DNA of 64,000 bases from Devosia faecipullorum (GCF_015158295.1 NZ_JACDXV010000001.1:1101897-1165896), one strand, 5' to 3'. Counted from the first letter of the stretch, positions 54,746-63,040 are shown. Made by a program: numbers and translations. Notes: generated from the sequence alone by a model not told the origin.

Positions 54746-55849
54746 CTATTCCCCCAGGGCCGGAATACGCAGGCCCTTGCTGTCGAACAGATGCACGTGT
54801 TCGGCCGTAAAGCTCAGCGTCACCGCCTCGTCCAGTTCGAGGTGATCATCGGTGAAGATACGGGCGGTGACGCGCGCACCCTCGCCGCGATCCACGGTGA
54901 CAAGGCTTTCGGGGCCCATATTTTCATTGGCAAAGAGCGGCGCCGAGATGGTGTTGGCAGCGCCGGGCTTGGCAATGTCGAGATGTTCGGGGCGCACGCC
55001 CAGCGTGAGATTGCCTCCAGCCGACAGCGCCTTGCCGATAGCGTCGCTCATCTCCAGGCCGGCAATGACCAGACCCTCGGCCTTGAGCAGCAGCTTGCCA
55101 TCGCCCTGGCTGGCTTCGACTTCGACCAGGTTCATCGGCGGATTGCCGACAAAATTGGCGACAAACGTAGTGGCGGGGCGGCGATAGATCTCGATGGGCG
55201 AGGCATATTGCACGATCCGGCCCTGATCCATCACGGCGATGCGCGTGGCCAGGGCCATGGCTTCGGCCTGGTCATGGGTGACGTAAACGGCGGTCATGCC
55301 CATGTCACGCTGCAGGTGATTGAGAAAGCCGCGCGCTTCCAGACGCAGCTTGGCATCGAGATTGGAGAGCGGCTCGTCGAAAAGATAGGTGCGTGCCGGG
55401 TAGACTAGCGCGCGCGCCAGCGAGGTGCGCTGCTGCTGCCCGCCGGAAATCTGGCTCGGCAGCCGGTCCATGAGGTGACCGATCTTGAGCACATCGGCCA
55501 CCTCCTTTGCGCGGCCGTGGCGCTTCTCGACCGCCTCGCCGCGCACCTTGAGCGGATAGGCGATATTGTCGGCCAGGTTCATATGCGGATAAAGCGCATA
55601 ATCCTGGAACACCATGGCGATGTTGCGGTCCTTGGGGTGGAGATGGGTGACATCTTCGCCGCCGATCAGAATCTGTCCGGAAGTTGGCGTTTCCAGACCC
55701 GCGATCATTCGTAGCGAAGTGGTCTTGCCGCAGCCGGAGGGGCCGAGCAGGCAGATAAATTCCCCGTCGCCGATGTCGAAGCTGACATCGGATACCGCCG
55801 TAAACTCGCCGAAGCTCTTGGTGACGTTCCTGAATTCAACAGATGCCAT
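54746..55849 (-). CDS. Sugar ABC transporter ATP-binding protein (UgpC/MalK type)
   Basis: A 367-aa ATPase. Walker A is GPSGCGKTT (about 37-45), the Q-loop is MVFQDYALYPHM, the signature is ISGGQQQR, Walker B is TYLFDEPLSNLD and the switch is VTHDQAEAM. The C-terminal TOBE/MalK-like regulatory domain (about 240-367) contains GVRPEHLDIA. It energises the two permeases upstream. It lies 6 bp downstream of the second permease gene. Confidence 0.94.
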   Translation of the reverse strand: MASVEFRNVTKSFGEFTAVSDVSFDIGDGEFICLLGPSGCGKTTSLRMIAGLETPTSGQILIGGEDVTHLHPKDRNIAMVFQDYALYPHMNLADNIAYPLKVRGEAVEKRHGRAKEVADVLKIGHLMDRLPSQISGGQQQRTSLARALVYPARTYLFDEPLSNLDAKLRLEARGFLNHLQRDMGMTAVYVTHDQAEAMALATRIAVMDQGRIVQYASPIEIYRRPATTFVANFVGNPPMNLVEVEASQGDGKLLLKAEGLVIAGLEMSDAIGKALSAGGNLTLGVRPEHLDIAKPGAANTISAPLFANENMGPESLVTVDRGEGARVTARIFTDDHLELDEAVTLSFTAEHVHLFDSKGLRIPALGE

Positions 55850-55855
55850 GAGATT

Positions 55856-56686
55856 TTACGCCTTGATGCCGCCGAAGAACCGGAAGCCGAACTTCCAGCT
55901 GACGAAGAGATAAAGTGCCACGACGGGCAGCGAATAGATGAGGGAATAGGCCGCCAGCAGCGTTACCACCGGGGTGCCGGCTTCCGAATAGAAGGAATAG
56001 ATGGCCACGGCTGCCGGCATGTTCGCCGAACTGCGCAGCAGGATGAAGGGGATGAGGAAGCTGCCCCAGATATTGACGAAGCTCCACACCACGATGACCA
56101 CGATGCCGGGCCGGATCACTGGCAGGGCCACGTCGAAGAAGGCCTGCACCGGTGACGCCCCGGCCACCATGGCGCTTTCCTCGTAGGATTTGGGAATGCC
56201 GTCGATGAAGTCGCGCAGGATGAACATGGCGGTGGGCAGAAGCCCGCCGGCAAAGGTCAGGATCACCGCAAGATGGGTATCCATCAGCCCGGCTGCCGAA
56301 ATGATGAGAAAGATAGGCACCATGGCCGCCGAGCCAGAAACGACCGAGGAAAAGAGCAGAAGGATATAGGTTACCGCGCCCTTGCCGGGAATGGACGAGC
56401 GCGACAGCGCATAGGCCGCGAGCGTCGCCGCGCCTGCCACCAGCACCACGCCGCCAGCCGCCTGGATGAAGCTGTTCCACAGCGCCTGCATCGCAAAGGA
56501 ATTGCCGAACACGGTGGCAAAATTGGACAAAGTCCACGGCTCGGGCAGCGCCAGGCCCAGTTCGGCCCGCGCGTTGAACGGGGCGAAGATGAACCAGAGC
56601 AGCGGCAGCGCGAAAATGATGCCGATAATGGTGGCCAGGGCCGAAAAGGCGATGCGGCCAAAAAGAGCGGGAAAGGTCAGCTTCAT
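55856..56686 (-). CDS. Sugar ABC transporter permease (MalG type)
   Basis: A 276-aa CUT1-family inner-membrane permease with six predicted segments. The coupling motif YEESAMVAGASPVQAFFDVALPVIRPG (EAA loop) is clear, and MFILRDFIDGIPKSYEE precedes it. With the MalF-type partner it forms the sugar channel. It starts 10 bp after the partner gene. Confidence 0.93.
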   Translation of the reverse strand: MKLTFPALFGRIAFSALATIIGIIFALPLLWFIFAPFNARAELGLALPEPWTLSNFATVFGNSFAMQALWNSFIQAAGGVVLVAGAATLAAYALSRSSIPGKGAVTYILLLFSSVVSGSAAMVPIFLIISAAGLMDTHLAVILTFAGGLLPTAMFILRDFIDGIPKSYEESAMVAGASPVQAFFDVALPVIRPGIVVIVVWSFVNIWGSFLIPFILLRSSANMPAAVAIYSFYSEAGTPVVTLLAAYSLIYSLPVVALYLFVSWKFGFRFFGGIKA

Positions 56687-56696
56687 GGCTTTGTCC

Positions 56697-57644
56697 TCAG
56701 GTCTTCGGCGCTTTTTTCTTGCGGCCTATGCTTAAATAGACCAGCGCGAAAGCGAGGTTGATCAGCATCATGATGACGCCGACGGCTGCGCCCTTGCCGA
56801 ACTGGAAGTCCTGGAAGGCCACGCGGTAATTGTAGATCGAGACCAGTTCCGTCTTGTAGCTCGGACCGCCATTGGTAAGCAGGAACGGGGTGAAGGTGTT
56901 GAAGGTCCACATGGTGATGAGGATGAGGTCGGTGACGATATGCCCGCGAATGAGCGGCAGGCCGATGTCGCGGAATTTCTGCCATGACGACGCCCCAGCC
57001 ACGTCCGCCGCCTGGAAATAGCTGGGCGGAATGGATGAGAAGGCGGAATTGAACAGCATCATCGAGAAGGCCGCGCCGCGCCAGGTATTGAACACCACGA
57101 TCACCCAGAACGGGGAATCCAGCAGATAATCGCCAGGCGGGAAGCCGATGGAGGTGAGGATCATGTTGAGCGTGCCGGCATCGCGGTCGAGGAAGGCGAA
57201 CCAGGCGAAGCCGATCACCACTTCGGGCAATATCCAGGCGGCGATGACGAAGGTTTCCACCATCCGCTTGATGGTCGGCGGCACGGTCTGGATCAGCCAG
57301 GCCAGCAGCAGGCCCAATAGCGCCTGGCCGATCAGGGCCGAAGCCAGAACGAATTGGGTGGTGAGGATCAGCGAAAAGCCGAATTGGCCGCGCTGGAAGA
57401 AGGTCGCGGGATCGAACAGCGCCAGATAATTGGCCAGGCCGACAAATTCGGGATTGAGCGCGGTGCGGCCCAGCAGCGTGCGATTGGTGAAAGAAACGAA
57501 AATCACCCAGAAGAACGGCACGATGACAAAGACCGAGACCAGTAGGCCCGCGGGCGTGAGGAAGGCGGCGCCAGCGCGGGAGGACAACAGAGCGAAATTT
57601 CGGACCTTGCGCTTGGGGGATGTGGCGATGGGTTCGGTGGTCAT
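56697..57644 (-). CDS. Sugar ABC transporter permease (MalF type)
   Basis: A 315-aa CUT1-family permease with about six membrane segments. The EAA loop is YFQAADVAGASSWQKFRDIGLPLIRG, and LVSIYNYRVAFQDFQFGKGAAVG follows, as in UgpA/MalF relatives. The ATG at 57642-57644 follows GAGG by 5 nt. The open frame further upstream (TPTPSPSPQGG) merely translates a palindromic repeat and is rejected. Confidence 0.93.
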   Translation of the reverse strand: MTTEPIATSPKRKVRNFALLSSRAGAAFLTPAGLLVSVFVIVPFFWVIFVSFTNRTLLGRTALNPEFVGLANYLALFDPATFFQRGQFGFSLILTTQFVLASALIGQALLGLLLAWLIQTVPPTIKRMVETFVIAAWILPEVVIGFAWFAFLDRDAGTLNMILTSIGFPPGDYLLDSPFWVIVVFNTWRGAAFSMMLFNSAFSSIPPSYFQAADVAGASSWQKFRDIGLPLIRGHIVTDLILITMWTFNTFTPFLLTNGGPSYKTELVSIYNYRVAFQDFQFGKGAAVGVIMMLINLAFALVYLSIGRKKKAPKT

Positions 57645-57664
57645 AGTGCCTCGATCCTGTTCCG

Positions 57665-57699
57665 CTCCCCCTTGAGGGGAGGGGCTAGGGGTGGGGGTG
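57665..57699. repeat. Short palindromic repeat, family 2, copy 3
   Basis: GCTCCCCCTTGAGGGGAGGG followed by GCTAGGGGTGGGGGTG is the complement of copy 1 with an intact CTCCCC/GGGGAG core. In one frame it encodes TPTPSPSPQGG, which falsely extends the permease gene. Confidence 0.65.
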
Positions 57700-57790
57700 C
57701 CGGCATTGCCACAACCCACATGCATCTGGAGTGTCCGTCACCCCACCCTGCCTGATGCAACGAACTTGGCAAACGCTGAGCCGTATCTCG

Positions 57791-57831
57791 CTTCCCTCCC
57801 CTCAGGAGGAAAGGTTGGGCCGGTGGGTGCG
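57791..57831. repeat. Short palindromic repeat, family 2, diverged copy 4
   Basis: CTTCCCTCCCCTCAGGAGGA followed by AAGGTTGGGCCGGTGGGTGCG resembles the other family 2 elements with substitutions. With copy 3 it places two such repeats between the binding-protein and permease genes. Confidence 0.5.
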
Positions 57832-57846
57832 GATATTTGGCGAAGC

Positions 57847-57874
57847 GCCCGGCGCCCCCGAAGGAACGCCGGGC
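57847..57874. promoter_or_regulatory. Stem-loop just after the sugar-binding protein gene
   Basis: Perfect 8-bp inverted repeat GCCCGGCG / CGCCGGGC with a 12-base loop, 11 bp beyond the binding-protein stop codon. No T-run follows on the minus strand. It probably stabilises the 5' part of the transcript or attenuates read-through, giving more binding protein than permease. Confidence 0.6.
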
Positions 57875-57885
57875 ACACGAGGGAG

Positions 57886-59229
57886 CTAAAGCAGGCTTAC
57901 CGTATTGTCCTCGCCGACAATGGCAATGACGGCGGACTTGTACTGGGCCATGGCGTCTTCGGGCGAAAGTTCGCCGGAGACGACGGCCTCGGTCATGCGC
58001 TGGATTTCCTGGCTGACCGAATTGTAGTTGGCATTGTTCGGACGCGCGGTGGTCAGCGGCAGCAAGGTCTGGCTGGTTTCGGTCAGGAACGGGTTGTTCG
58101 GGATCGGAACGTCCGAACGCGAGCGGATGCCCGGCTGGTAGCCCTGGAACGCGGTCATCTGTTCCTGGCTCATCATGAAGGAGAGGAACTTCCAGGCTTC
58201 CTGCGGACTATCGGTGTTCGGATTGATCACATAACCCGTACCGCCCGAGATCGACACGAAGTCCTGGCCGCGAATGCCTTCGCCCGGAGCCTGGGCCGGC
58301 ATCTTGACCCAGGTCATGTTGGTATCGCGATCCTTGACCTCGAATTCGGCGCCCGGAGCGGTGACCGAACGGTAGAACCAGTCGCCTTCCACCAGCAGCG
58401 CGGTCTTGCCGTCGCGGAAATTGGCGAAGGAGCGGTTGCGACCATCAGCCAGAAGCTGAGCGCGCTGGTCGCCCAGGGCCTCATCGACATAGATGGTCTT
58501 GTAGAGGTTGAGAACGTCAAGAATGCCCTGGCTGGACACGATGAACTTGCCATCGTCATTGGTGACGCCTTCGCCCGTCCCGAGCAGCGCCATCCAATAG
58601 CCCTGCATGGTGGTGGCTTCGCCCATGGCAACACCGGCATTGAGCTGGAGCGGCGATTCAACGCCGGCTTCCTTGAGCTTGCGCGCGGCTTCGAGCACGT
58701 CATCCCAGGATCCAGGCTGCCAGTCGGCGGCAATTCCGGCTTTTTCCAGAAGATCGGCGCGCGCGAACAGCATGCGCACGTCGGTGCCCAGGCCCACGCC
58801 ATAGGTCTCGCCATCATAGGAGAGAATGGAGCGAATGCCCGGGGAGATGTGGTTCCAGCCTTCCCAATTGGCGTAATTGTCGCCGATGAGATCGTCGAGA
58901 GACTTCAGCAGGCCGCCTTCGGCGAAGGACGGGATGAGGAAGCCGTCAAAGCCGGAAATGTCAGGGCCGGCGCCGGTCGAGAAATCGAGCGCGAGCTGCT
59001 GGGTCAACTGGGCGTCTTCGCCGCCGAACTGGTTGAGAGTGACATTGATGTCAGGATTGGCTTTTTCGAAAGCAGGAATGACGCTTTCCTCGATCCACTG
59101 CGCGGTCGCGCTGTTCACGCCGCCAATGACACAGCGGCAGGTGATATCGAGATCGACGGCAAAAGACGGGGTCGCAAGCGCCGTGGCGCCGACAAGACCA
59201 AGCGCAAGGCTGCGCAGACGATTGCTCAT
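57886..59229 (-). CDS. Sugar ABC transporter substrate-binding protein
   Basis: Extracellular solute-binding protein family 1 (447 aa). The Sec signal peptide is MSNRLRSLALGLVGATALAT through SFA. Then come WIEESVIPAFEKANPDINV and FSTGAGPDISGFDGFLIP, typical of CUT1 binding proteins. Two mature cysteines lie close together (DITCRCVIGG), which is uncommon for the family. GGGAGG precedes the ATG at 59227-59229. It is the first gene of the minus-strand carbohydrate operon, behind an operator-containing promoter. The ligand is unknown. Confidence 0.93.
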   Translation of the reverse strand: MSNRLRSLALGLVGATALATPSFAVDLDITCRCVIGGVNSATAQWIEESVIPAFEKANPDINVTLNQFGGEDAQLTQQLALDFSTGAGPDISGFDGFLIPSFAEGGLLKSLDDLIGDNYANWEGWNHISPGIRSILSYDGETYGVGLGTDVRMLFARADLLEKAGIAADWQPGSWDDVLEAARKLKEAGVESPLQLNAGVAMGEATTMQGYWMALLGTGEGVTNDDGKFIVSSQGILDVLNLYKTIYVDEALGDQRAQLLADGRNRSFANFRDGKTALLVEGDWFYRSVTAPGAEFEVKDRDTNMTWVKMPAQAPGEGIRGQDFVSISGGTGYVINPNTDSPQEAWKFLSFMMSQEQMTAFQGYQPGIRSRSDVPIPNNPFLTETSQTLLPLTTARPNNANYNSVSQEIQRMTEAVVSGELSPEDAMAQYKSAVIAIVGEDNTVSLL

Positions 59230-59323
59230 GGCAATACCTCCCAAATTTGGCTCCGAATTCTCCGGTAGCCAGCGTTGGTCTGCGGTCTGGATCATCTCCC
59301 CTATGCCGCAGACCCGATCAGAA

Positions 59324-59337
59324 TGAACACGTTTTCA
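59324..59337. promoter_or_regulatory. LacI-type operator O1 (binding-protein operon)
   Basis: TGAACACGTTTTCA is an imperfect palindrome centred on CG, the form typical of LacI/GalR operators. It sits between the putative -35 and -10 of the ABC operon, where a bound repressor would block polymerase. The same 14 bp with one change recurs at 59501. Confidence 0.7.
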
Positions 59338-59500
59338 TATTTCGTCAATGCGGAGAATTCGCTGACGAACGCGACGACTGTCAGATGACCCGCCCCAGAT
59401 GCCAGTTTTTCACGACGCCTCAATGACAATCCACAGACCGAATTGCGCGGCACCGCCCGCAGCGTCAGCTTGACATCAGCGCCCGATAGCGGCAACAAAT

Positions 59501-59514
59501 TGAACACGCTTTCA
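59501..59514. promoter_or_regulatory. LacI-type operator O2 (lacI and hydrolase side)
   Basis: TGAACACGCTTTCA differs from O1 in one base. The flanks are also alike, with TTTCG-like sequence following each site. It lies 28 bp before the chosen lacI start, so the regulator probably controls its own gene. A repression loop between O1 and O2 is possible. Confidence 0.7.
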
Positions 59515-59542
59515 TCCTTTTCGGATGATCAGGAGACGCATT

Positions 59543-60580
59543 TTGAGTGAGGTGGAACCGGTTTTGCGGGGACGGGCGACTGCCGAAATGGTAGCTGCGC
59601 GCGCGAAAGTTTCGCGCGTGGCCGTGTCGCGCGCCTTCAACCCCCACACCTCGCTCAAACCCGAAAAACGCGAGTTGATCCTCAGGATCGCCGAGGAATT
59701 GAACTATAGTCCGGACCGGGCCGCACGGGCGCTGGTCAGCGGGCGCTCGCACCTGATTGGCGTCATCGTCCCCGATGTGTGCAGCCATTGGGAAAGCCAG
59801 GAAATCGACGCCCTGACCACCGCATTGCAGGATGAAGGCTTTGCGACGCTGCTGTTCAAGACCCGCACCGACTACAGCATGGACGAACGGCTTCTGACCT
59901 ATATGCGCGGGTTCAATCCCGATTCGGTTATCGCCTTCGTGGAGAATGTGCAGCCCGAAACGCTGGTGCGCTTCCTGGGGAACGCCGTCCCTATCTACAT
60001 GCACTATCCCCATCCGGGCGACCCGTCGCCGCCCGATTTCCCGTTATATGATCGGCTCAATGTGCTGCAGCGCGATGGCATCGAACAGGCGGTCGCCTTG
60101 TTGCAGGGCTATGGTGCAAAGAAAATTGCTTACCTCTCGGGCTCGGACCAGTCGGAAGGCAATCTGTCGCGCGAAAAAATGCTGCGGCTGATCATGAGTG
60201 AGCGCGGCCTGGAGCCGCCTATCGTGGCACGCGGCGATTTCAGCTACGAAATGGCCTATGGTTCGATCATCGATCTGTTCCGCCTGCACGGTGGTGCGGA
60301 CGCGATCTTTGCCGCCAATGACGTGGGCGCCTTCGGTGCCCTGGACGCCCTGCGTCACGAATTGGGGCTGCGTGTGCCCGAGGACGTCAAGGTCGTTGGC
60401 TTCGACGACATCGCCCAATCGCACTGGAAAAGCTACGACCTGACCACCGTCAAGTTCGATCTGGACGAACGCATTCGCGCGCTGGTTCGGCTGATCCTGC
60501 GCCGCCTCAATGAGCCGGACGCTCCCGCCCTTGAGGAAATAATCAACACCCGCCTCGTCGTGCGCAGCACGGTGGGGTGA
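59543..60580 (+). CDS. LacI-family transcriptional regulator
   Basis: A regulator of about 345 aa. The N-terminal helix-turn-helix (RATAEMVAARAKVSRVAVSRAFNP) is followed by the hinge region (ALVSGRSHLIGVIVPD) and a periplasmic-binding-like sensor domain ending in VKFDLDERIRALVRLILRRL. It presumably represses the flanking genes until a sugar binds. I prefer the TTG at 59543 because AGGAG lies 7 nt upstream; an ATG at 59525 in the same frame lacks a ribosome-binding site. Its stop overlaps a GTG that could start the next gene. Confidence 0.9.
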   Translation: MSEVEPVLRGRATAEMVAARAKVSRVAVSRAFNPHTSLKPEKRELILRIAEELNYSPDRAARALVSGRSHLIGVIVPDVCSHWESQEIDALTTALQDEGFATLLFKTRTDYSMDERLLTYMRGFNPDSVIAFVENVQPETLVRFLGNAVPIYMHYPHPGDPSPPDFPLYDRLNVLQRDGIEQAVALLQGYGAKKIAYLSGSDQSEGNLSREKMLRLIMSERGLEPPIVARGDFSYEMAYGSIIDLFRLHGGADAIFAANDVGAFGALDALRHELGLRVPEDVKVVGFDDIAQSHWKSYDLTTVKFDLDERIRALVRLILRRLNEPDAPALEEIINTRLVVRSTVG

Positions 60581-60591
60581 ACGGACTTCTT

Positions 60592-62526
60592 ATGACCAGG
60601 CAGATTCATCTCGTTTTCAAGACCCATCTCGATATCGGGTTCACCGATCACGCCGCGCGTGTGCGCCGGCAATATCACGACCTCTTCATCCCCCAGGCCA
60701 TCGCCACCGGGACGCATTTCTACCATGAAAATCCTGAAAAGCCGGCCTTCATCTGGACGACGGGGGCCTGGCTCATCTGGGATCATCTCCAGTCCCAGGA
60801 CGCCGAGCGGGTCAGAAACCTGGAACAGGCAATAGAGCGCGGCCTCATCACCTGGCACGCCCTGCCCTTCACTACCCATACCGAATTGATGTCCCCTGCC
60901 CTGTTCCGCGCCGGGCTCACATTCTCGCAGGAACTCGACAAGAGATTTGGTCGCAAGACCAGCGCCGCCAAGATGACCGACGTGCCCGGCCACACATTGG
61001 GTATGGTGCCGCTCCTGGCCGAAGCGGGCGTCAATTTCCTGCATCTGGGCGTCAATACTGCAAGCCCCGTTCCCGATGTGCCGCCCATTTTCCGCTGGCA
61101 GGCGCCGGGCGGCGAGGAAATCGTCGTCATGTATCAGGCGTCCTATGGCGCGACGGATTTTCCGGCCGGCCCCGATATCGGCCTCAGCTTCGCCCATACC
61201 AATGACAATATCGGGCCGCAAAGCGTCGGCCAGACGGTGGAGGCGCTACGGCTGATCGGCCACCAGAACCCGGACGCCGACATCTTCGCCTCGACGCTCG
61301 ATGCCTTCGGCGCGCAAATGTGGGCACGCCGCGAGCATTTCCCGATCATCACCGACGAAATCGGCGATAGCTGGATCCACGGCACCGCCAGCGATCCGCA
61401 AAAACTGGCGCATTTCCGCGCCTTACAGCGGCTCCATGATGGCTGGGAGCCGAACGATGCCCGCCGCGCTTTTGCCCGCGGCCTGACCCAGATCGCGGAA
61501 CACACCTGGGGCGTGGACATCAAGACTTATCTGCGCGATGAGGTGGCCTGGGATCGGCCCGATTTCGAGCGGGCGCGCAAGACCGACTACCGCTTCGCCT
61601 ATACCGAGCAATCCTGGGCCGAGCAGCGCGCCTATATCGACGCCGCATGCGCACAATTGGATGCCGGCGATCGCGCGGCCGCAAACGGGGCCATGGACGC
61701 AGCCGCTTCTCCGTCCCCCGCCGAGGTCGACGCCGCCACAACCAGCCTTCGCCATCACGGCTGGATGGCTGAGCTCGATCCGGCCAGCGGCGGCATTGCT
61801 GCAATCACCACGCCAAATGGCGCCCGCATCGGCGGCAGGGACGGCCTGCTTTTCGGCTTCAGCCATGAAAGTTACGACTGGGCCGAGTTGCAGAAGCATC
61901 TCGACAGCTATCTCCAGCACCGCGAAGAATGGGCCATTCTCGACCACAACAAGCCCGGCCTCGGCAAAGCCCGAACCGCGCGGACAGCAAGCTCTTCGCC
62001 TGTTTTTTTGGGGACGGCAGCAGACCGGACCAGCATTTCTCGCCTGCCGGAATTGGGCCATGCCGAACTTGGCGCGCCGCGGAGTTGCGAGATCAGTCTT
62101 TGTGGGCTCGATGCCGATCGTGCCGAGCTGACCCTCGTGCTGCGCGGCAAGCCGGCCAATCGCATGCCGGAAGCCGGTTTTTTCAGTTTCACGCCAGAAA
62201 GAACCAATGGCTGGCGCCTGCAGAAAATGGGGCTTTGGCATGACAGCCGGGCGATTGTGCGCCGGGGTGGCGGCCAATTGCAGGCCGTCGAAGCGGTTGA
62301 GGCTGTTGAGGTTTTTGCCGGATCGCAGGATCTGCGCCTGACCCTGATCGACGCGGCGCTGGTCGCCCCTGCGTCCTCGCCCTTCATGCAATTTCAGCCC
62401 GAACGCCCGGATTTCTCCCAAGGTCTTCGGGTCAATCTCTACAACAACAAATGGGGCACGAACTTCCCCATGTGGTGGGAAGGCGACGTGAAATTCCGCT
62501 TCATTCTGACCCTGAGGACCACGTGA
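60592..62526 (+). CDS. GH38-like / DUF5054 putative glycoside hydrolase
   Basis: A cytoplasmic protein of about 644 aa. The N-terminal half resembles the GH38 alpha-mannosidase barrel. FKTHLDIGFTD has His12 and Asp14 in the place of the zinc ligands. MTDVPGHTLGMVPLLAEAG has Asp130, matching the nucleophile position, and His134. The C-terminal half is beta-rich, like GH38 C-terminal domains, and contains a small VEAVEAVEV repeat. I recall the family as DUF5054. A GTG at 60577 overlapping the lacI stop is an alternative start. The linkage cleaved is unknown. Confidence 0.8.
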   Translation: MTRQIHLVFKTHLDIGFTDHAARVRRQYHDLFIPQAIATGTHFYHENPEKPAFIWTTGAWLIWDHLQSQDAERVRNLEQAIERGLITWHALPFTTHTELMSPALFRAGLTFSQELDKRFGRKTSAAKMTDVPGHTLGMVPLLAEAGVNFLHLGVNTASPVPDVPPIFRWQAPGGEEIVVMYQASYGATDFPAGPDIGLSFAHTNDNIGPQSVGQTVEALRLIGHQNPDADIFASTLDAFGAQMWARREHFPIITDEIGDSWIHGTASDPQKLAHFRALQRLHDGWEPNDARRAFARGLTQIAEHTWGVDIKTYLRDEVAWDRPDFERARKTDYRFAYTEQSWAEQRAYIDAACAQLDAGDRAAANGAMDAAASPSPAEVDAATTSLRHHGWMAELDPASGGIAAITTPNGARIGGRDGLLFGFSHESYDWAELQKHLDSYLQHREEWAILDHNKPGLGKARTARTASSSPVFLGTAADRTSISRLPELGHAELGAPRSCEISLCGLDADRAELTLVLRGKPANRMPEAGFFSFTPERTNGWRLQKMGLWHDSRAIVRRGGGQLQAVEAVEAVEVFAGSQDLRLTLIDAALVAPASSPFMQFQPERPDFSQGLRVNLYNNKWGTNFPMWWEGDVKFRFILTLRTT

Positions 62527-62533
62527 CGCCTGG

Positions 62534-62561
62534 GAAATTGCCGACAATTATTGGCAATTTC
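62534..62561. terminator. Terminator-like hairpin after the GH38-like gene
   Basis: Perfect 9-bp inverted repeat GAAATTGCC / GGCAATTTC around a 10-base loop, 7 bp after the stop codon at 62524-62526. The stem is not very GC-rich and no long T-run follows. It is the only strong palindrome in the region. Confidence 0.6.
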
Positions 62562-62603
62562 TCAGCGTTGCGGCCCTCATTTCCGGCAGTTGAAGCGTCT
62601 TGG

Positions 62604-62861
62604 TCAACAGACTGCTAACGTTGAGCGCCCCGGCTGGCAAACGTCGTAGACGTCACCCCCGGGCAGCGCCAAAAGGCGGCTCGCCATGTCCTGTTTCAGC
62701 CATTCGAGACGCTCATCTTCCGCTGCCATTCTGTCGGCCTCGCGGCCAAGGGCGATGAATTCGTCGCACACGATCCCTTCGCCGATACGCAACCGAGCTT
62801 CGACGCCGCGCCAGGAAAATTTGAAGTCAGAGCCACTGACGCCCAGACAACGAAACCCCAT
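62604..62861 (-). CDS. Possible small hypothetical protein
   Basis: An 85-codon frame starting MGFRCLGVSGSDFKFSWRGV with GAGAG just upstream. The middle is acidic and helix-like (GREADRMAAEDERLEWLKQD). I recognise no domain. It follows the MBL-fold gene on the same strand after about 180 bp and lies in an otherwise gene-poor 514-bp interval (62527-63040). The frame is open back to 62942. Reality of the gene is uncertain. Confidence 0.35.
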   Translation of the reverse strand: MGFRCLGVSGSDFKFSWRGVEARLRIGEGIVCDEFIALGREADRMAAEDERLEWLKQDMASRLLALPGGDVYDVCQPGRSTLAVC

Positions 62862-62941
62862 TGGCTCTCGCCGACCAGAAAGGTCTGTGCGGGTGGCGGA
62901 AATCGATCGTGCCGGCATTGGGCCAGATCGCCCGCGCCTCA

Positions 62942-63034
62942 CTATTCAGCAGGGGTTTCGAGCCTGGCATTGCGCGCCCACTGGCGCTTGTAGGGCACCC
63001 ACCCGGATGGCGCCACATCGTCCTTGAGCGCCAT
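62942..63034 (-). CDS. Possible 30-codon ORF downstream of the MBL-fold gene
   Basis: A short frame (MALKDDVAPSGWVPYKRQW and so on) begins at the ATG at 63032-63034, 6 bp after the MBL-fold stop, and ends with TAG at 62942. A GTG starting the next frame overlaps that stop. This could be a coupled tiny gene or a relic of a frameshifted longer one. No similarity is recognised. Confidence 0.25.
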   Translation of the reverse strand: MALKDDVAPSGWVPYKRQWARNARLETPAE

Positions 63035-63040
63035 ACGGGC

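Larger units (their letters stand above)
59230..59542. promoter_or_regulatory. Divergent control region of the LacI-regulated carbohydrate locus
   Basis: This 313-bp region separates the divergent binding-protein operon and lacI. On the minus strand, TTGACG (59343-59348) and CATTCT (59320-59325) are spaced by 17 bp and form a plausible -35/-10 pair. An operator lies in the spacer. On the plus strand a consensus-like TTGACA (59470-59475) precedes the second operator. No convincing gene is present. Confidence 0.6.
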
